Below, piece after piece: positions 23,670-36,905 of a stretch of 64,000 bases of DNA. How positions within the stretch are numbered: position 1 is the stretch's first letter; each line of letters starts with the position of its first letter. The notes beneath the pieces are model-generated. The model made no database searches and was not told the origin of the DNA. It worked only from the letters and a program-made list of their open reading frames with translations. The translations under genes and the position numbers were made by a program. This stretch comes from Chrysomallon squamiferum (Eukaryota; Mollusca; Gastropoda; Neomphalida; Peltospiridae), in contig CM022671.1 in NCBI GenBank assembly GCA_012295275.1, forward strand, positions 16,228,956 through 16,292,955. The letters run 5' to 3'.

Positions 23670-25669
23670 ATAATATATAATTGATTTACCTCTCTGTGTC
23701 ATGTATATAAAATTAAACCATGACTGTCAAAGGGAACATATATGTAAGACCAACAGAATAGTATTGTCTTAAAACACTGTTATTGCACTGTGAACAAACC
23801 ACACACACAGATAAATAAATCAAATTCCTCAAATAACTTGAAGCAGCTGGTAACAGTTTGGTATCCAGGTAACATAAAACAGTCGGGAGGGTACGCGAAA
23901 TGACCAAAGCCTGGAAATAATGACGATCAAAGATTTTGCTAAGTGCCAATTACTCGAATCCTGCCATTAAATTTGCCGAAGCCAGTACAATAGCTCTGCC
24001 CCTCCTGACAGGCACACCCGTGGAGGCTGGGAGGCCAGGGCAGAGATTCCTGAATGCCATCATGTCGTTCTAACCAGACATTACTTCTGTTTTACATCCT
24101 CGTAACCAACATTCTGCCTACAGTTACCACGTCTTCAGTGCTGGAAGAGCAACTGCAAAATGCTACATGAATTCCAAGAATAACTGTTTATTGCTGGTTT
24201 TACTATTTGTAAAAGTCTGGAATTTATTAACAATGACACAGTAGACATAAAAACACAATTCTCCTCTCAATTTAAACTAATTCTGAACGCTTCAAAACTT
24301 GAATGGAAATAATTGTTAATTTCGTCAAAGCAGTCACTTTTATTATTTTCTTTTATACTTGCCTGCACCAATACAATTATGAGCTGCCTCTGATTTCATT
24401 TTATTTCACTGATTTCATTTTATTTCAGTTATTTGACGGGTTTTTTATCTGGGTTTTTTTTTTTTTTACCAGTGTGAATGTCTGGTCTGATTAATGCTGT
24501 AGTTTGTTAGTCATGCCCCTCAAGATTAATTCACCTGTATTTATCAACATCCTGAGTTCACAATTTACATGACAAAGCAAAATACTCATGTTAAAAAAAA
24601 AGAGAAAAATTAAAAATTAAAACAGAAAAAAAAAAAAAAAAAAAGACTTTCACTGAAATCACAAAATTTTTGAAAATAATTTACATGTAAAAACTAATCT
24701 TGAATTGATAACACCCTGATTAAGAAAATAAACTAATGTCTAGTGATTGATTTTATTTCTTTCTTCTTCCAAATAAGCTGACTATTTTAATTTAAAACTT
24801 AGCCATAACTGTTAATTACTATGAGACAGTCTCAAAATTAATATAATTCTTTTTTGAGTATATAGTTAACATTTAACATATCACTGATGTTAATTTTAAT
24901 ATGATTTCATAAAAGACAGAAACAGAAGGCAAATTAAAAGGATGAATTGGAATAGTTTGATTTAACAAGTTCCAAAGCTGTGAAAACCAAATATAAATGC
25001 TCTATTATTATTCATCTGTTTGTTGTTTAGCCAAACACTGTAATTAGAAACAAGAATTTCAAATCAATATTTACAATGCAGGTGTTATATTACGGTTATA
25101 GACAATTTAGAACATGAAATAAAAAGTAATTTTTAAATATTTGTGAAATAAAATATTTTTGTCAATAAAGAAAATAAATAAAATGAAAAAAAAAATGTTT
25201 GCAAGTGTTAAATAAATATTGACTTTATAAAAATTGTTTGTCTTTGTCAATATTAAATAATTATTGGTGTGAAAAAAAACCCCTATGTCAATATTAAATA
25301 AATACCAAAATAGATAGATTATCTTTGGCTATGAAAAATAAATGAAAAGCTAATAGAAAAAAAAGAGGTGTTTTTACTAGGATAAAATAAGATAAACATC
25401 AATAAAAACAAACTATCATTGCCAATAAAAATAAATTGAAAACTAATAACAATCTGTCAAAGCTGAAATAAAACTGTTAAAAAATTAAAAAAAAAAAAAA
25501 AATCCCCCTAGTTTGTTTTCAATATTCAGTCTAAGATTGATTTAGAATTTGTAGAAGAAAAAAAAAATGTAAAAATTCATTTAACAGTGATGTGATACTA
25601 ACTGATAAAAAAAAAAAAAAAAATGTCAGCAGTTTGAATTCAGAGCAAACAGAAGCTACTGGTCATGAA

Positions 25670-26020
25670 TGTAAAACACATCAGCTGTATGATCGCAGCC
25701 AGTCGGACTGAATGTGGTAGCAGAGTGGCAGTCCTCGGAGAACCGACGATCTAGCTGCTCTGAAATGAGCAATCAATTGCAGTGACAAACAGTTAAAGTG
25801 TATGCTACACTAACACACCTGCCTTGCTCCCAGCGGAGGCCGAGAACTTATTACTTGTTGTTACATGGCACTTTGTAACCGTTCTCCAAGGTAAATGACA
25901 ATTATTTACAAGAAGCCTCAAGTTAACAGCCAGTGCCGTGGGAGCAGATACAGTGCAAACGGAGATAATTATATAAGTCAACAGAGCCAGTGTAACAGGA
26001 GACAAACAGTGAGGAGCTGG
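25670..26020. promoter_or_regulatory. Possible enhancer-like block
   Basis: A repeat-free block with higher GC and several CpG (gtcggactgaatg, ccgacgatctagc, gcggaggccgag). A 66-codon minus frame (26005-25805) overlaps it but has no recognisable domain and weak start context. A conserved noncoding element is my preferred reading. Confidence 0.25.
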
Positions 26021-26135
26021 TTGTACAGAGTTTGCTGATAAACTAAGTTAACTCAATTTTAATACTTCACACCTAAAACCCATTGTCTAACTATTCTTAG
26101 CTAAAGATACACTGAAAGCAAAAGAAAAAAGGTCC

Positions 26136-26160
26136 AGATTTTTTTTTTTTTTTTTTTTTT
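26136..26160. repeat. Poly-T tract
   Basis: About 22 T. It encodes the Lys run of a spurious minus-strand frame. Confidence 0.85.
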
Positions 26161-26869
26161 GAACTAAAGTTTTGGTTAGAAACCCATTTTTGACACTTTG
26201 TGGGCTATTTTTATTGTTTAATAGCAAGATATATTTTATAAGCGTCTTTTCGTGCACATGTAAGCACATATAGCTTTAGCTAAACAGTTGTGGAGAAAGT
26301 GGTTAGAATGGTAAAAATATGAAGTTTTTTTTTAACTTTTAAATATGTGCTATGAAATTTCATTGTGGCAGTCAGTACAAAGACAATCTGTGGGGAAAGT
26401 GGTTTGATCAGGAAAAAATATAGCATTTTTGTATGTTTCATGTGTGCTGCCATGTCTCATTGAGGCAGACAGTACAAAGAGACAAACTTGCCATCCATTA
26501 TCAAAATTTACTGACATAACTGATTGCAGAGATTGTCCACAGTAATTGATTGGTGTACCCTACATCAAGGGACATAATTACTACATACAGTGATGATTAT
26601 GTAACCACAGAAGTCTGAACAATTACTAAATGTGTAAGCTATTAAACTTGACAATAGGTCATAAGTCAATCCGTGATTTAAGGGTAATCAAACAGCAGTT
26701 ATCATTTCCCCATGGCCATTCTCCCAGCCACTGTGTCTGTGATTGTTGTGCAAATGTACATAAAGACTAGTTGATCCAAAACTATCTATTCGGGCTATAG
26801 CTGTGATTAAAATCCTATAAATGCGAGTTGATTAAATGTTATGTAAATGTATTGTCCAGTCGCTTTGTG

Positions 26870-27035
26870 ATGAAACAAATAAACCTTTCAAGTTTGTGTT
26901 GATAAATTTCAAGTTCCGACTGATATATTACCAGGCTAATAAATATTAAGTTGCGGCCAATAAATATCGAATTCAGTTTGATACATATCAAGTTCAGCAT
27001 GATAAATATCAAGCTGAGGTTGGTAAGTATAGGTT
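26870..27035. repeat. Minisatellite, unit about 27 bp, about six copies
   Basis: The pattern (ga)taaatat(c/t)(a/g)ag-tt followed by c-g---tga is repeated. The minus frame across it (27057-26839) shows the periodicity as repeated LIFI motifs, so that frame is repeat-driven and not a gene. Confidence 0.8.
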
Positions 27036-27399
27036 TACAAATGTTACTGGAAATCACAATGAAAATAAATTAAGTATTTGATTCTGCAAACAAAAATAGA
27101 GTAGAGAACACCACCCATATATAATACTGAATACAATGAACTGTCAGGTAAACACAGTAAATATTCCAAAACAATAAACATCCAGTCCTGGATGATTCAT
27201 ACATCTAACTACACTGTATGCATTAGATGACTCCACCTATAATAAAACACTGATTTCTGAACTTCTGGTTTTCACAGCTTTCAATTAATTACTTATGCTA
27301 ACAAATATAATGTTGTAATTTCAGTTTTTTGTTTTGATACTAAAATCAAATCTCGTAATAGCAATAATTTGTTATTCTTTGCTATACAACATTCAATAC

Positions 27400-27590
27400 C
27401 ATCACTTTATATCAAAACAAAAACATAAATATGTTGTTCCATCTAGAAAATGCCAAAACAAAAATATGTCTCATTCTATATAGAAAATAGCAAGTCAATC
27501 ATTTTGTATCAAAACAAAAATACGTCTTGTTCAGTTTAGAAAAATAATAATAAGTCAATTATTTTTTATATGAAAACAAAAACCTGTCAG
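27400..27590. repeat. Minisatellite, unit about 45-65 bp
   Basis: The string aaaacaaaaata(t/c)gt recurs four times, with tagaaaata and aagtcaatcatttt(a/g)tat between copies. Confidence 0.7.
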
Positions 27591-28248
27591 ACCTTCAGAA
27601 ATTTATCTCTGGAATAAATGTGACCAACCTACAAAGGCTTACTGTACGTAACGACAGGCCGACAATAGTGGTAAATTACTTACAAACAAGATTCTGTCAT
27701 TAATTCTAAAAGTCCGCCCTGTCAGACAGAATGAACATTGCCTGCACCATGCAATATTTTCAGTATCTGACGCATGTTAAACTACTTAGAACTGTCAGTG
27801 AAAAAGGAAACAATAACAAATCAGTTGGGTATATTCTGTACAAAAAGTTATAGCTGGTTTTCATGACTTCTGTGCCAGAAAAAAACACACACAAAAAAAC
27901 CCCAGTTATCTACAGATGACAATTATTACAGCATGATGCTTCACATTGAATCAGTGAAGAAATATGCAGTTTTCAAACACAGCCTTCTGTTTTCACAATT
28001 CTGTGATTCTGCTGTGTGCCTGTAAACAGGCTATAAAACCAATTTCCAGCCACATGATAAAGTAAGTTAAAAGAAAAGGAAAGGAGATGAGTGAGGGTTT
28101 GCTTAAAAGAAAATCAGTTTTTTAGATCTTGAAATTTTCTAGGCAAATCTATCCAGCACAGCTAAATTAACAAAATAAAAACAAAGACAAAAACCTCACA
28201 ATAAAACCATACAAATTTACATAAAACAAGTAATTTTTTTTTTTAAAG

Positions 28249-28277
28249 TATATATATATATATATATATATATATTA
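28249..28277. repeat. (AT)n microsatellite
   Basis: Fourteen AT units. Confidence 0.9.
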
Positions 28278-28511
28278 GGTGCTTTATTTTACATTTTTAA
28301 AATATGAAGATTTCTTTAAACAAAACAAAAATAAATAAATAATAATAAGAATAATAAAGGTCAAATACTTTGCACTCTCTAATAACCAAAGGTTTGAACC
28401 TACACATGTGGTCATGAAATCTTCAGTGTCTACTAAAAACAATGTTAATACTGGCATGTTACACAATACATTAGAGCATAAACACACTGTAGAGTTTCTC
28501 CAGTTAACTGG

Positions 28512-28582
28512 CTAGAATCAACTGCCAGGACATGATCTCTGAACCTTGAGGCCAGTGACTTAACTGCAGTACTATGAACAGA
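28512..28582 (-). mobile_element. Degenerate tRNA-like SINE head
   Basis: Read on the minus strand, GCAGTTAAGTCACTGGCCTC resembles an A-box region (TGGTTAAGTCACTGGCCTC). About 30 bases on, GCAGTTGATTCTAGCC resembles a B box (GGGTTCGATTCCAGCC). The body is not recognisable. Both boxes are mutated. Confidence 0.35.
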
Positions 28583-29345
28583 AGCTAATTACACTGCACT
28601 GAAACCACCTCTCTGAAGAGTGAAATATTAATGAAGACAGAGACAAGGTATCATTATTATTATTATTTTAATGTTCCATGAAGAAACATCATTACTTCAT
28701 TTCACCTTTTGTGAAAACCAAATTATCAGTAAACATGTTGTACATCTGAGAATATATATGATATATATGACAATAACAAACCCAGTCTTATGGGAACCAA
28801 AAGCTGACCCCAGTAAAATATTTATAATCATACAACACTATTTTTGAACAGTTTTAGTTAGGTGCAGTGAAAATTATTTTATTTTCATTTTAAGTGAAAT
28901 TTTTTGAAAATGATGATTTTTCTGGATTTTCTTTTATTTCTAATTATTGTATTTTATATCATAAACAAAAAGCCCAAGTAAAGTTTTGGTTACATCCGGT
29001 GTCTAAAATAAGCTGCTGAAGTACAATAAGTACTTTGAACATTTTAAACAACACATCAAAGCAACAATGTAATTATTAAATACATTGTGATGAGTCACTG
29101 GATAGTGTTCCGTATAGCCTGAAATATCACATATTCATTAATGCAGACAGACAGACAGACACACACTTGAACATATAACAGATATATAACAGCAATGCTG
29201 TTAATAAAAAAAAAGTTTTTTTCCATTAGGTCAATTGTTTATATAGTTATTTCAATTCAAATGCATAGGAGGAAGCATTTAGCAAATATTTTGATTCTTT
29301 GTTACAATTATACAGGGTTTTATTTCATATGTCAAAACAAAGCCA

Positions 29346-29367
29346 AAAAAAAAAAAAAAAAAAAAAA
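29346..29367. repeat. Poly-A tract
   Basis: About 22 A. It falls in two overlapping spurious plus frames. Confidence 0.85.
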
Positions 29368-30178
29368 CATGAAATAACAAACAGCCATCACAAACAAAAA
29401 TCTCCCTTCTCTTTACATGCAATTTTTTGTACGATTTCTATTTATGTGAATCCTTGTAAAAACAGCAATTCTCTATTGCATTTGAAATCCAATATTATTG
29501 GTTAAATGTTTTCCTGGTGTGACATCACAGCTATTTCAGTCATAAGCATTAAGTTCAACATAATTAAAACAACTGCATCATCTCACTGATAAAATGTTTT
29601 TACAGAAGTCATAGCCCTAGAATAATGACGTGTTTTTGTACAAACAAGTAAATGCTATCAAAATAATTTTTTTAAGTATGCCTGCCCTTTAAAAATGTTA
29701 ATATATTTTAAATCTATCCTCTCAGAACTAGTTTTCCTTGCTGTGGGATTTTCTTTTCTTTTTCATCTCTTTATAGGACTGTGAATAAACTAAAATACCT
29801 TTTTTTTTCTTTTTTTTTTCTGATAGACCAAGCCACACATGTTGTGTTTCTTCCTGGAGTGACTGATAGAACAGTTATACAGTTGTGACAACTACACTTA
29901 CATTTTTGTTTTGAAGTTTTGTTACAGAAAGAGAGAAATTCTTTCCCTTACTGAGGATGTCTCTGCTGAATGAGAGAGAAGTGTTGGTACAAGATGGCTA
30001 CATTTCTTCCTGAAAAAAAAAGTCTGTCAGGAAACAAAGCCGAATGACATTTGCTTCCATGCTTTTGATTTGGTTACGTAATTGTAGCAAGGTCTGGATA
30101 TTTTTACAATGGTAAAAAATACAAGGGTTTGGAACTTGTAACTGTGCAATCCTTGTAATCAAGAAAATTACCATAACC

Positions 30179-30262
30179 AAAAAAAAATTAAAAAAAAAAT
30201 AAAAATAAAAATAAAAGAAGTTAAAAAAAATAAATAAAAGAATTAAAAAAAAATTAAAAAAT
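30179..30262. repeat. A-rich low-complexity tract
   Basis: Runs of A broken by single T or G over about 80 bases. It gives the Phe/Tyr/Leu-rich centre of the 150-codon minus frame 30450-29998, which I therefore do not call a gene. Confidence 0.85.
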
Positions 30263-30589
30263 TCAGTGTGACATTTCCCTATCATTTTCATTGTTAATGT
30301 TTCCAGCTCTGGAAAGTAGAAAAAAGTGGCAAAACAAATCCTGATGTAGTCCATGGCAAAAACATTGCTGCAGAGATAATTACATAGATTTTTGTACAGT
30401 GTAACATTACTTGTGTTTCGCAGTTCTCTGGTGTTTATCATTCTTTCCATAAAACATGTATTAATAGTAAACAGTGGTAAACAGTCTACTACAATAATAT
30501 AAATTATAGCAGTATCTGAGAGGAATTATTGGTAATAAACTTTTATAATAAAATTACTTTCACTGACATTTAGCTGATAACAAGTTATA

Positions 30590-30880
30590 TTCAAAATATT
30601 TAGTAGGTGTAAATAAAGGTATTGTCAAAACTATTTAATTATAAATTAGGTTATTATCAGTCATGTATAGATGTAAATAAGGTATTATCAACAGTACATA
30701 GCTGTAAATAAGAATATTATCAAAAGAATTTAGTTCTAAATAAGGTTATTATCAATAGTATTTAGGTGTAAATAAGATTATTATCAACAGTATTTAGGTG
30801 TAAATGAGGTTTTTATCAATATTGTGTAGTTGTAAACAAGGTTATAGTATCAACAGAATTTAACTGCAATAAAATTATTA
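30590..30880. repeat. Minisatellite, unit about 36 bp, about eight copies
   Basis: The unit is close to gtaaataaggttattatcaa followed by cagtatttaggt. Copies near 30670-30830 are the best preserved, and both ends decay. Confidence 0.9.
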
Positions 30881-32890
30881 CCAAATAAGTGTGAATGATA
30901 TACACTGTAAACACGATAAGAATCAACAACATAAATTTACCATGACTTACAAATGTGACCAAAATTTAGTTTATCAGTTAAAGTTGAGAAACATTTGACT
31001 GCACTGAGATTAAAAATATGCAGAAACCAAAAATAACCAGGTAGACACATTTTAAAATCTTTGTGCAGACATCTTTAAAAAAACAACAAAAAAGAACCTA
31101 AATATTCAGTAAACTGCATGCACTACAATTTGAACATATTTTCTTGCAGTGAAAGTTTCACTGTTTTTGAGGTTTTACAATGATTACGTGTCAGCGTCTG
31201 TAGCTCTGCAAGTTAATAATGCGAGATTTATAAGATGCAGGAGGACCTTAATTCCAAACAAGAACTGTGCTTTATTGTTTCAAATTAAAGCTTCTTTGAC
31301 ATCTAATAACCATTAATAATACAATGTGTGGAGGCATCATCAAGCTGTTGTTAATAAAATTCTAATAAAATCGTGTTTATTTGTTTTTTTTTGTTATTTA
31401 AAATAAAATAAAATTAAGCCAGCTAATTCCTAATGATGAAAAATTAAGATTTTTTTTTTTTTTTTTCTCTCTCTCTCACTAGATGTAGATTCCATGGGAG
31501 ACAATAGATTAATTAAAAGTTGCCAGACAAGTTTAAATATCTGCAGAGAGAAACTACAGACAGGGTTGATGAATTAATCATTAAACAAAAATGACAATAT
31601 ATTGATCTTTTTTTTTCTTCTTTCATTGAATTAGGAAAGTGGGAAGCTTTTATATAAAACAGTAAATGGCACGACAGCACAACAATTATTCTCCTTTTAA
31701 CAGCAATGATCTTCCCAAAAATTAAATTTTCTATTCAGCAGTAGCCCCACAAAACCTTTTTTTTAGATTTTAGCAGTTATTGATATTAAATTGGCTAATC
31801 TGAAAAATTATGGATTAGTTTATAAATGATTGGGCAGATCAGTTGATCAGTAAAAAGGTGTTTAGTCAGAAAGCAGCTGAAACAATGAAGTAGATTATTC
31901 ATGGAAATCCATCCATCTATCTTTGTAAATAGATGGACAGTTGTATGGATTGACTAACAGAACTGCCTAAAAACGACCCCCAAAAAACAGATTTTTTCTT
32001 TAAAGCTAATCTCCTGAGAATATATTTTCTGAATATTACTGCTGACATTAAGTTTCAGTGGTATATATAAACACTTCAAATACAAACTCCAAAAATAATG
32101 TTCACACTCTCAAAAGTCCTCTATACATATCACATGATGGAATAGGAAAATTTCTCCTTGTTTAACAAGATCTAAAGCAGCGAAATAAAGCAAAGAAAAT
32201 GTCTTTAAGATTCAGCAAAACATAAACCATCTGTCATTACCAGACAGTGAGCAAAAAAGGAAAAAAAGTGTGTTGGTGAAACAATAACACAGCCAAGAAA
32301 AAAAAAACAGAGACTTCCACCAACATTTGATCCCTTTCTTTCACTCCCTCTCTGTCTGAGGGATTTTTTTGATTTTTTATTATTTTTTTTTTTCCTAAGA
32401 AATTCCTTCACTGTGTCCTCAATAAACTGCAGCATAGATGTCAAACCGAGCAAATAATTTGCAAGATAAAAGACACTTTTTCCCACCCCTAGAAATTCCT
32501 GCTTTCAAATTTGCACAATATTTCTACTTCACTTAAATCCACAAGAGTTCTTGCACTCTTCAAAGAGATGTAAAGTTGTGTTTTTCAAGTGTATGCTGGG
32601 TAATGACTACCATGTGTAGAATATTAAAGAAGAGGAGAGATGAAACTTGGAGAAAGCAGCAGAAGAAGTTTCGAGAGCTTTATTCACTTCTGGAGCCAAC
32701 ATATTAGAACGACATGGATAAAACATGTTAAAATTGGCAGCCGTGCCAAAATATGTGTTCTCAAATATTTTTCATCAAATGAGCTTCTTTGTCTGTACAG
32801 CCAATTTACAGACTAATTTATTTACTGATTAAAACCATGTTCTTGCTGGGTGAGTCTTCAAATCAGAATAACAAATTAAAAACAACTTAC

Positions 32891-32936
32891 CTCTGTTGTC
32901 AGTAATTCTGTTTCCAAAACCACGCCCATCAGATTT
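32891..32936 (-). other. Candidate small exon (46 nt) with strong splice sites
   Basis: On the minus strand the acceptor is a run of nine T, then CTCCTGCAG. The donor is ACAGAG|GTAAGT, with the intron from 32890. The pairing of a strong tract and a strong donor 46 bases apart is the best exon signature in the window outside the plexin exon. Two frames are open: KSDGRGFGNRITDNR and NLMGVVLETELLTTE. Because the plexin ORF has an in-frame stop just upstream of its ATG, this could only be a 5'UTR exon of that gene. Otherwise it is a coding microexon of an unknown gene on the same strand. Confidence 0.45.
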
Positions 32937-33360
32937 CTGCAGGAGAAAAAAAAACAGAACAATGAAATACTTTAGACAAAACACTTGTTAATTCTTAATG
33001 CATGTATAAATAAATTTAACAATATCCTAAAACACTTTAAGTACCAATGAATGAAACGTACGTTTGAAAACACTTCACACATTTTGTAGTAGTGATTATT
33101 ATACATATCAAAGACAAAGGTCTTGCTTTGTTTCAATGGGATGATCTGGGAAGGAAAACTCACTGCTTCAGTGTAATATGATCACTCTCATTAACACATG
33201 AATTATTGTTGTAGGTCAAATTATTGCAGTACATTGTAACAGTAAGAATTAATTTTACATGTTTGTTTTTGAGTAGTAAAAAAACATTTAAAAGTTGGTA
33301 GCTGTTCCTTTTTTACACATACACATATTTATATAACATATAAGCCTTTACATGTGCATG

Positions 33361-33474
33361 TGCACACACACACACATTACATACTTATATATTTTATATA
33401 TATATACATTTTATATATACATATATAAATGCATACATACATACACAGACACACAAACACATACTTATAAGGCC

Positions 33475-33528
<54 letters not shown>
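33361..33528. repeat. Compound CA / TATA / ACAT / (CA)n microsatellite
   Basis: Short CA and TATA runs from 33361, then a long perfect (CA)22 at 33485-33528. The overlapping plus and minus frames across it (about 33352-33619) are His/Thr or Cys/Val repeats and not genes. Confidence 0.9.
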
Positions 33529-33529
<1 letters not shown>

Positions 33530-35009
33530 AACACAAACATTTTTGTTTTCCAAATATGAATGAAAAGGTGTCAGCAACAGGACCACGATGAGGTTAGTAA
33601 TTACAAGACAAAGAATCAAATTATTTCCAATTAGCTGGATAAACCTATCTACTACAGATCTGTTTGCGAGGAAGGAAGGAAATGGACTATTTTGTCATAA
33701 AGCTCATGTGACCTAGCCAGCTCATTAATGTCAGCTTTAGATTTCAGAGTCCAACATTATTACACTTCTCATTGAAACCGTGAAGAAAAAGACCCAAGTA
33801 ATAATATCTTGACCATCCCAACAGACTAATCAGAATAGTATTTGTACTGAAAGAGACAGAAAAAAAAAAAAATAAGCCATCATCACCAATTCAGATGACC
33901 TATCCTTTACAACAGGGGAATAGACCAGGGAAAACAGTGTCTAGAGATATAGCTATTGTGCTGCTTGTAGTCCTGTAATTACTGCTAAAATACTGACACA
34001 AGCTGGACATCATTTCAGACACACACCCACTGTTGAAAGCAAGCATCTGGAGAAAGAATAATGGAAAAAGATTTCCCTGTGGAAAGCTAAATAAAATATA
34101 TTAATGGCTGGAGGCAATTCATTATATTTATTTATCTTTCATCAAGAAAAATGATTTGCTCTGTACAAAGTGTACATAACAATACCTACTAGTATATAGC
34201 TTGCTATTTTATTGTACAGTATGCATGGCTAGCTATGTGCAGAAATCATTACTTGCCATCATATTCATATGGGACCAATATCAGTTGTTATCCAGTCCTT
34301 TTATTATAAACAAACATTAAATATACACCATTTATATGAATTATGTATACACAAATATATACCCGCATATGCACAAATTCATATACACATTTTAATAAAA
34401 TATATAAAATGTTCATGTCTTCTTACAATGTTTACAATCATGTTAACAAAAATCTACACTAACCTGCTAATTTGCTAACAATCCAACGAAGATAAGCTCA
34501 GTAAACAGAAGAACAAATCAGGAAAATTCTCTACACTGAATTAAAATAGCTAGCCGCAATTACAAAGCATCAAAGCACTATTGCAAGTATTCACGTCACT
34601 TCTTTCCCACTGGCATTCACTGGGTCTGAATAACCATTTGACTTGTGATTCCAGAGACAGAGAGAGAGAGAGAAAAAAACTAAACAATTTTTTAAAAAGC
34701 GAGGTAATCTGCAGATGTTTAAATGCTATTTGATTCATTATCATATTTAGCTGAAATTCAATTTAGTCTGAACATGCGTCTAAGTTGACAGTAATTAAAA
34801 AAGAGAAATGTAATTTTTCTCACTCTGTTATTTGCTTTATTAGAGTGGAAGAGACTGCGAGCTGACAAAACGTAATTCCAGCACAGCTTTCTATCATGTC
34901 TTAATAATGAGAAGTCTTATTTGATGAGATAATTTATAAAGCTGCAACACGCAAGACACGTCACTTGCGATTATGCACCGCGACAGAATGCTCTGTAATG
35001 TCCTTTTAA

Positions 35010-35312
35010 CTTTTTAGCCTCAGTCTAAATTCACCCAGACATCCTCTGTTTGAAGTCACCCAGACATCTTTGGTCTAGAGTGGCCCAAGTTTCCTCGGTC
35101 TTAAATCACCCAGATATCCTCAGTCTTAATTCACCTACATATCCTCAGTCTAAATTCACCCAGACATCCTCAGTCTAAATTCACATAGATACCTTCAGTC
35201 TAAATTCACCCAAACATCCTCAGTCTAAATTCACCTAGATACCTTCAGTCTAAATTCACCCAAACATCCTCAGTCTAAATTCACCTAGATACCTTCAGTC
35301 TAAATCACCTGA
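35010..35312. repeat. 26-bp minisatellite with 52-bp higher-order unit, about 11 copies
   Basis: The basic unit is cctcagtctaaattcaccca followed by gacat. In the right part two alternating forms (cccaaacatcctcagtctaa and cctagataccttcagtctaa) form a 52-base dimer repeated nearly perfectly. The left copies are diverged. Confidence 0.95.
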
Positions 35313-35934
35313 AATACATCTCTGTTATGTAACATTCGTTTTTAACATGACATTCACCACTTTTAATTATTGCCCATTTGGCACATAATCATACTATATG
35401 GTTCATTTACTCAGAATTCACACATTATAAATCACTGCTAGCCTGGCACACAAAACACAAGTTTTTGACAGGAAATTCACCAGTTTCAATCACTGAATAA
35501 CTGGTTTTTAAAACCAAGGTCTGTAATGAAAGAGTGAAAGATGTAAAATTCAAATTTAAAGTGAAAATTTGATTACCCAAGTTTTCATTGAAAAAAAACA
35601 ACATGTTATTTAATTAAGTTATTATTATTTTTTTTTAATGTTTAATCTAATTTATAGACACTCTCACAGCAGCAACCACACTTTAGATCTAAATTATTTT
35701 GACAGTCAAACACTTAACATGCTGAAACTTGATAATTGTGTATGGATACTTCACTACAGTCTTATCACTAGAAATATGAAACACCGAGTCTTATTTCACA
35801 CTGGAATACAGAATCATTAAATTGGAAATTATTAATTAACAACCAGTTAAGTGTGTGAGTGTGTGTGTGTGTTTCATTGTTTTGAAAGCGATTGCATATG
35901 CCTTTTTTTTTTAAATAAACTTTTTTTATATTTT

Positions 35935-36250
35935 ACAAATAATTTTACACCCATAATGACTTTATAATTTAACAGCTATAACCACAGTATGACTTTTTAT
36001 TTAAAAGTGTTACAAATTCAAAACTATTTTGCTTTAAAACACTTACAAACACATAATGATTTTTATGTTCAAAAAAGTTACAAATTGAAAATGACTTTAT
36101 ATTTAAAACGGTTACAAAATCAGAATTACTTTACATTTAAAACATCAAACTCAAAAAAATGTCCTTATATCTAAAAAAGTTTCAGGCTCGAAATAACTTC
36201 TTTTTTTTTAATTTTTTTTTTTAAAACGGTTTCAAACTGAAAATGACTTT
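35935..36250. repeat. Diverged minisatellite, unit about 40 bp, about eight copies
   Basis: The recurring pattern is tgactttatatttaaaa followed by (c/g)g(t)gttacaaattcaaaa. The plus frame 35989-36174 is this repeat read as protein. Confidence 0.8.
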
Positions 36251-36471
36251 ATTTGAAAGACGCACTCCTCCAGAGATTTAATTCATCCAGATGGGAAATG
36301 ATCTTTCTTGCTTCATTTTCTAAAATCCCATTCATTGATCTGTCAAAAACAAAGACAATCATGAAAGCCAAACCCCATGGTGGAGATTGTTTGAAAGAGA
36401 AGCAAGATGCTATTTCTTTTTTAAATTTAAAATTACATGTTTCTGTCACTTCAAATAACACCGAGCGGTGA
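36251..36471. other. Block with overlapping open frames on both strands
   Basis: Plus frame 36253-36471 (72 codons) and minus frame 36461-36249 (70 codons) cover the same bases. The minus frame contains NGILENEARKIISHLDEL, which looks more protein-like than most frames here. No family is recognised, and no convincing splice borders are seen. Confidence 0.2.
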
Positions 36472-36660
36472 CCTATGTGCAGCCTTGGCCATTAAAACAG
36501 CATTAAGTGAGACAAATATTACCTCTGTGACACCTGATACATTTCTAATTCTGCTTTTACATAATTACTAGTGAATGAAACAAAAATGATTTATCATTAA
36601 ACAGCAGTGCAGCCAGACTAATATAATAGATATAGCCTGTAGAAATACACGAAAAGAGAC

Positions 36661-36905
36661 AAAAAAAAAAAAATAAATAAATAAATAAATAAATAAAATA
36701 AAATAAATAAATAAAATAAATAATAATTAATTACAATAAAATAAAATAAATATGAAAAGATAACAAGATAATGAATGAGTAAATAAAAAAATAAAATAAG
36801 TAAATATATACTTAAATAAATAAATAAATAAGAAGAAAAAAAATAAATATGAGAAATAAATAAATAACAAAAAGTTAATAAATATATAAGAAAAAAATAA
36901 TAATA
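36661..36905. repeat. AAATA/AATA-rich low-complexity tract
   Basis: About 240 bases composed almost wholly of A and T in AAATA-like units with occasional G. Possibly an expanded retroelement tail. Confidence 0.9.

Larger units (their letters stand above)
18797..32890. other. Noncoding stretch upstream of the candidate promoter
   Basis: I see no gene here. The frames present are short, low in complexity or opposite one another. It holds the repeats listed separately and several higher-complexity blocks (21900-22095, 22900-23250, 25670-26020 and 26500-26830) that look less decayed than the filler between them. It is either intergenic DNA upstream of the plexin or further 5'UTR intron, depending on whether the 32891 exon is used. 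Confidence 0.6.

Noticed and set aside
26839-27057. 72-codon minus frame with repeated LIFI motifs
   Set aside because: The periodicity is that of a 27-bp minisatellite.
29998-30450. 150-codon minus frame, the longest in the window
   Set aside because: Its centre is an A-rich tract read as Phe/Tyr/Leu, and the flanks show no domain. The length is a product of low complexity.
30590-30880. Regularly spaced short repeats resembling a CRISPR array
   Set aside because: The unit has no conserved repeat with unique spacers, all parts of the unit are equally repeated, and the genome is eukaryotic. It is a minisatellite.
33352-33619. Overlapping plus and minus frames with Thr-His and Cys-Val repeats
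   Set aside because: They are translations of (CA)n and (TATA)n microsatellites.
36661-36905. Possible origin or AT-rich attachment region
   Set aside because: Only low complexity is seen; no specific motif supports a function.
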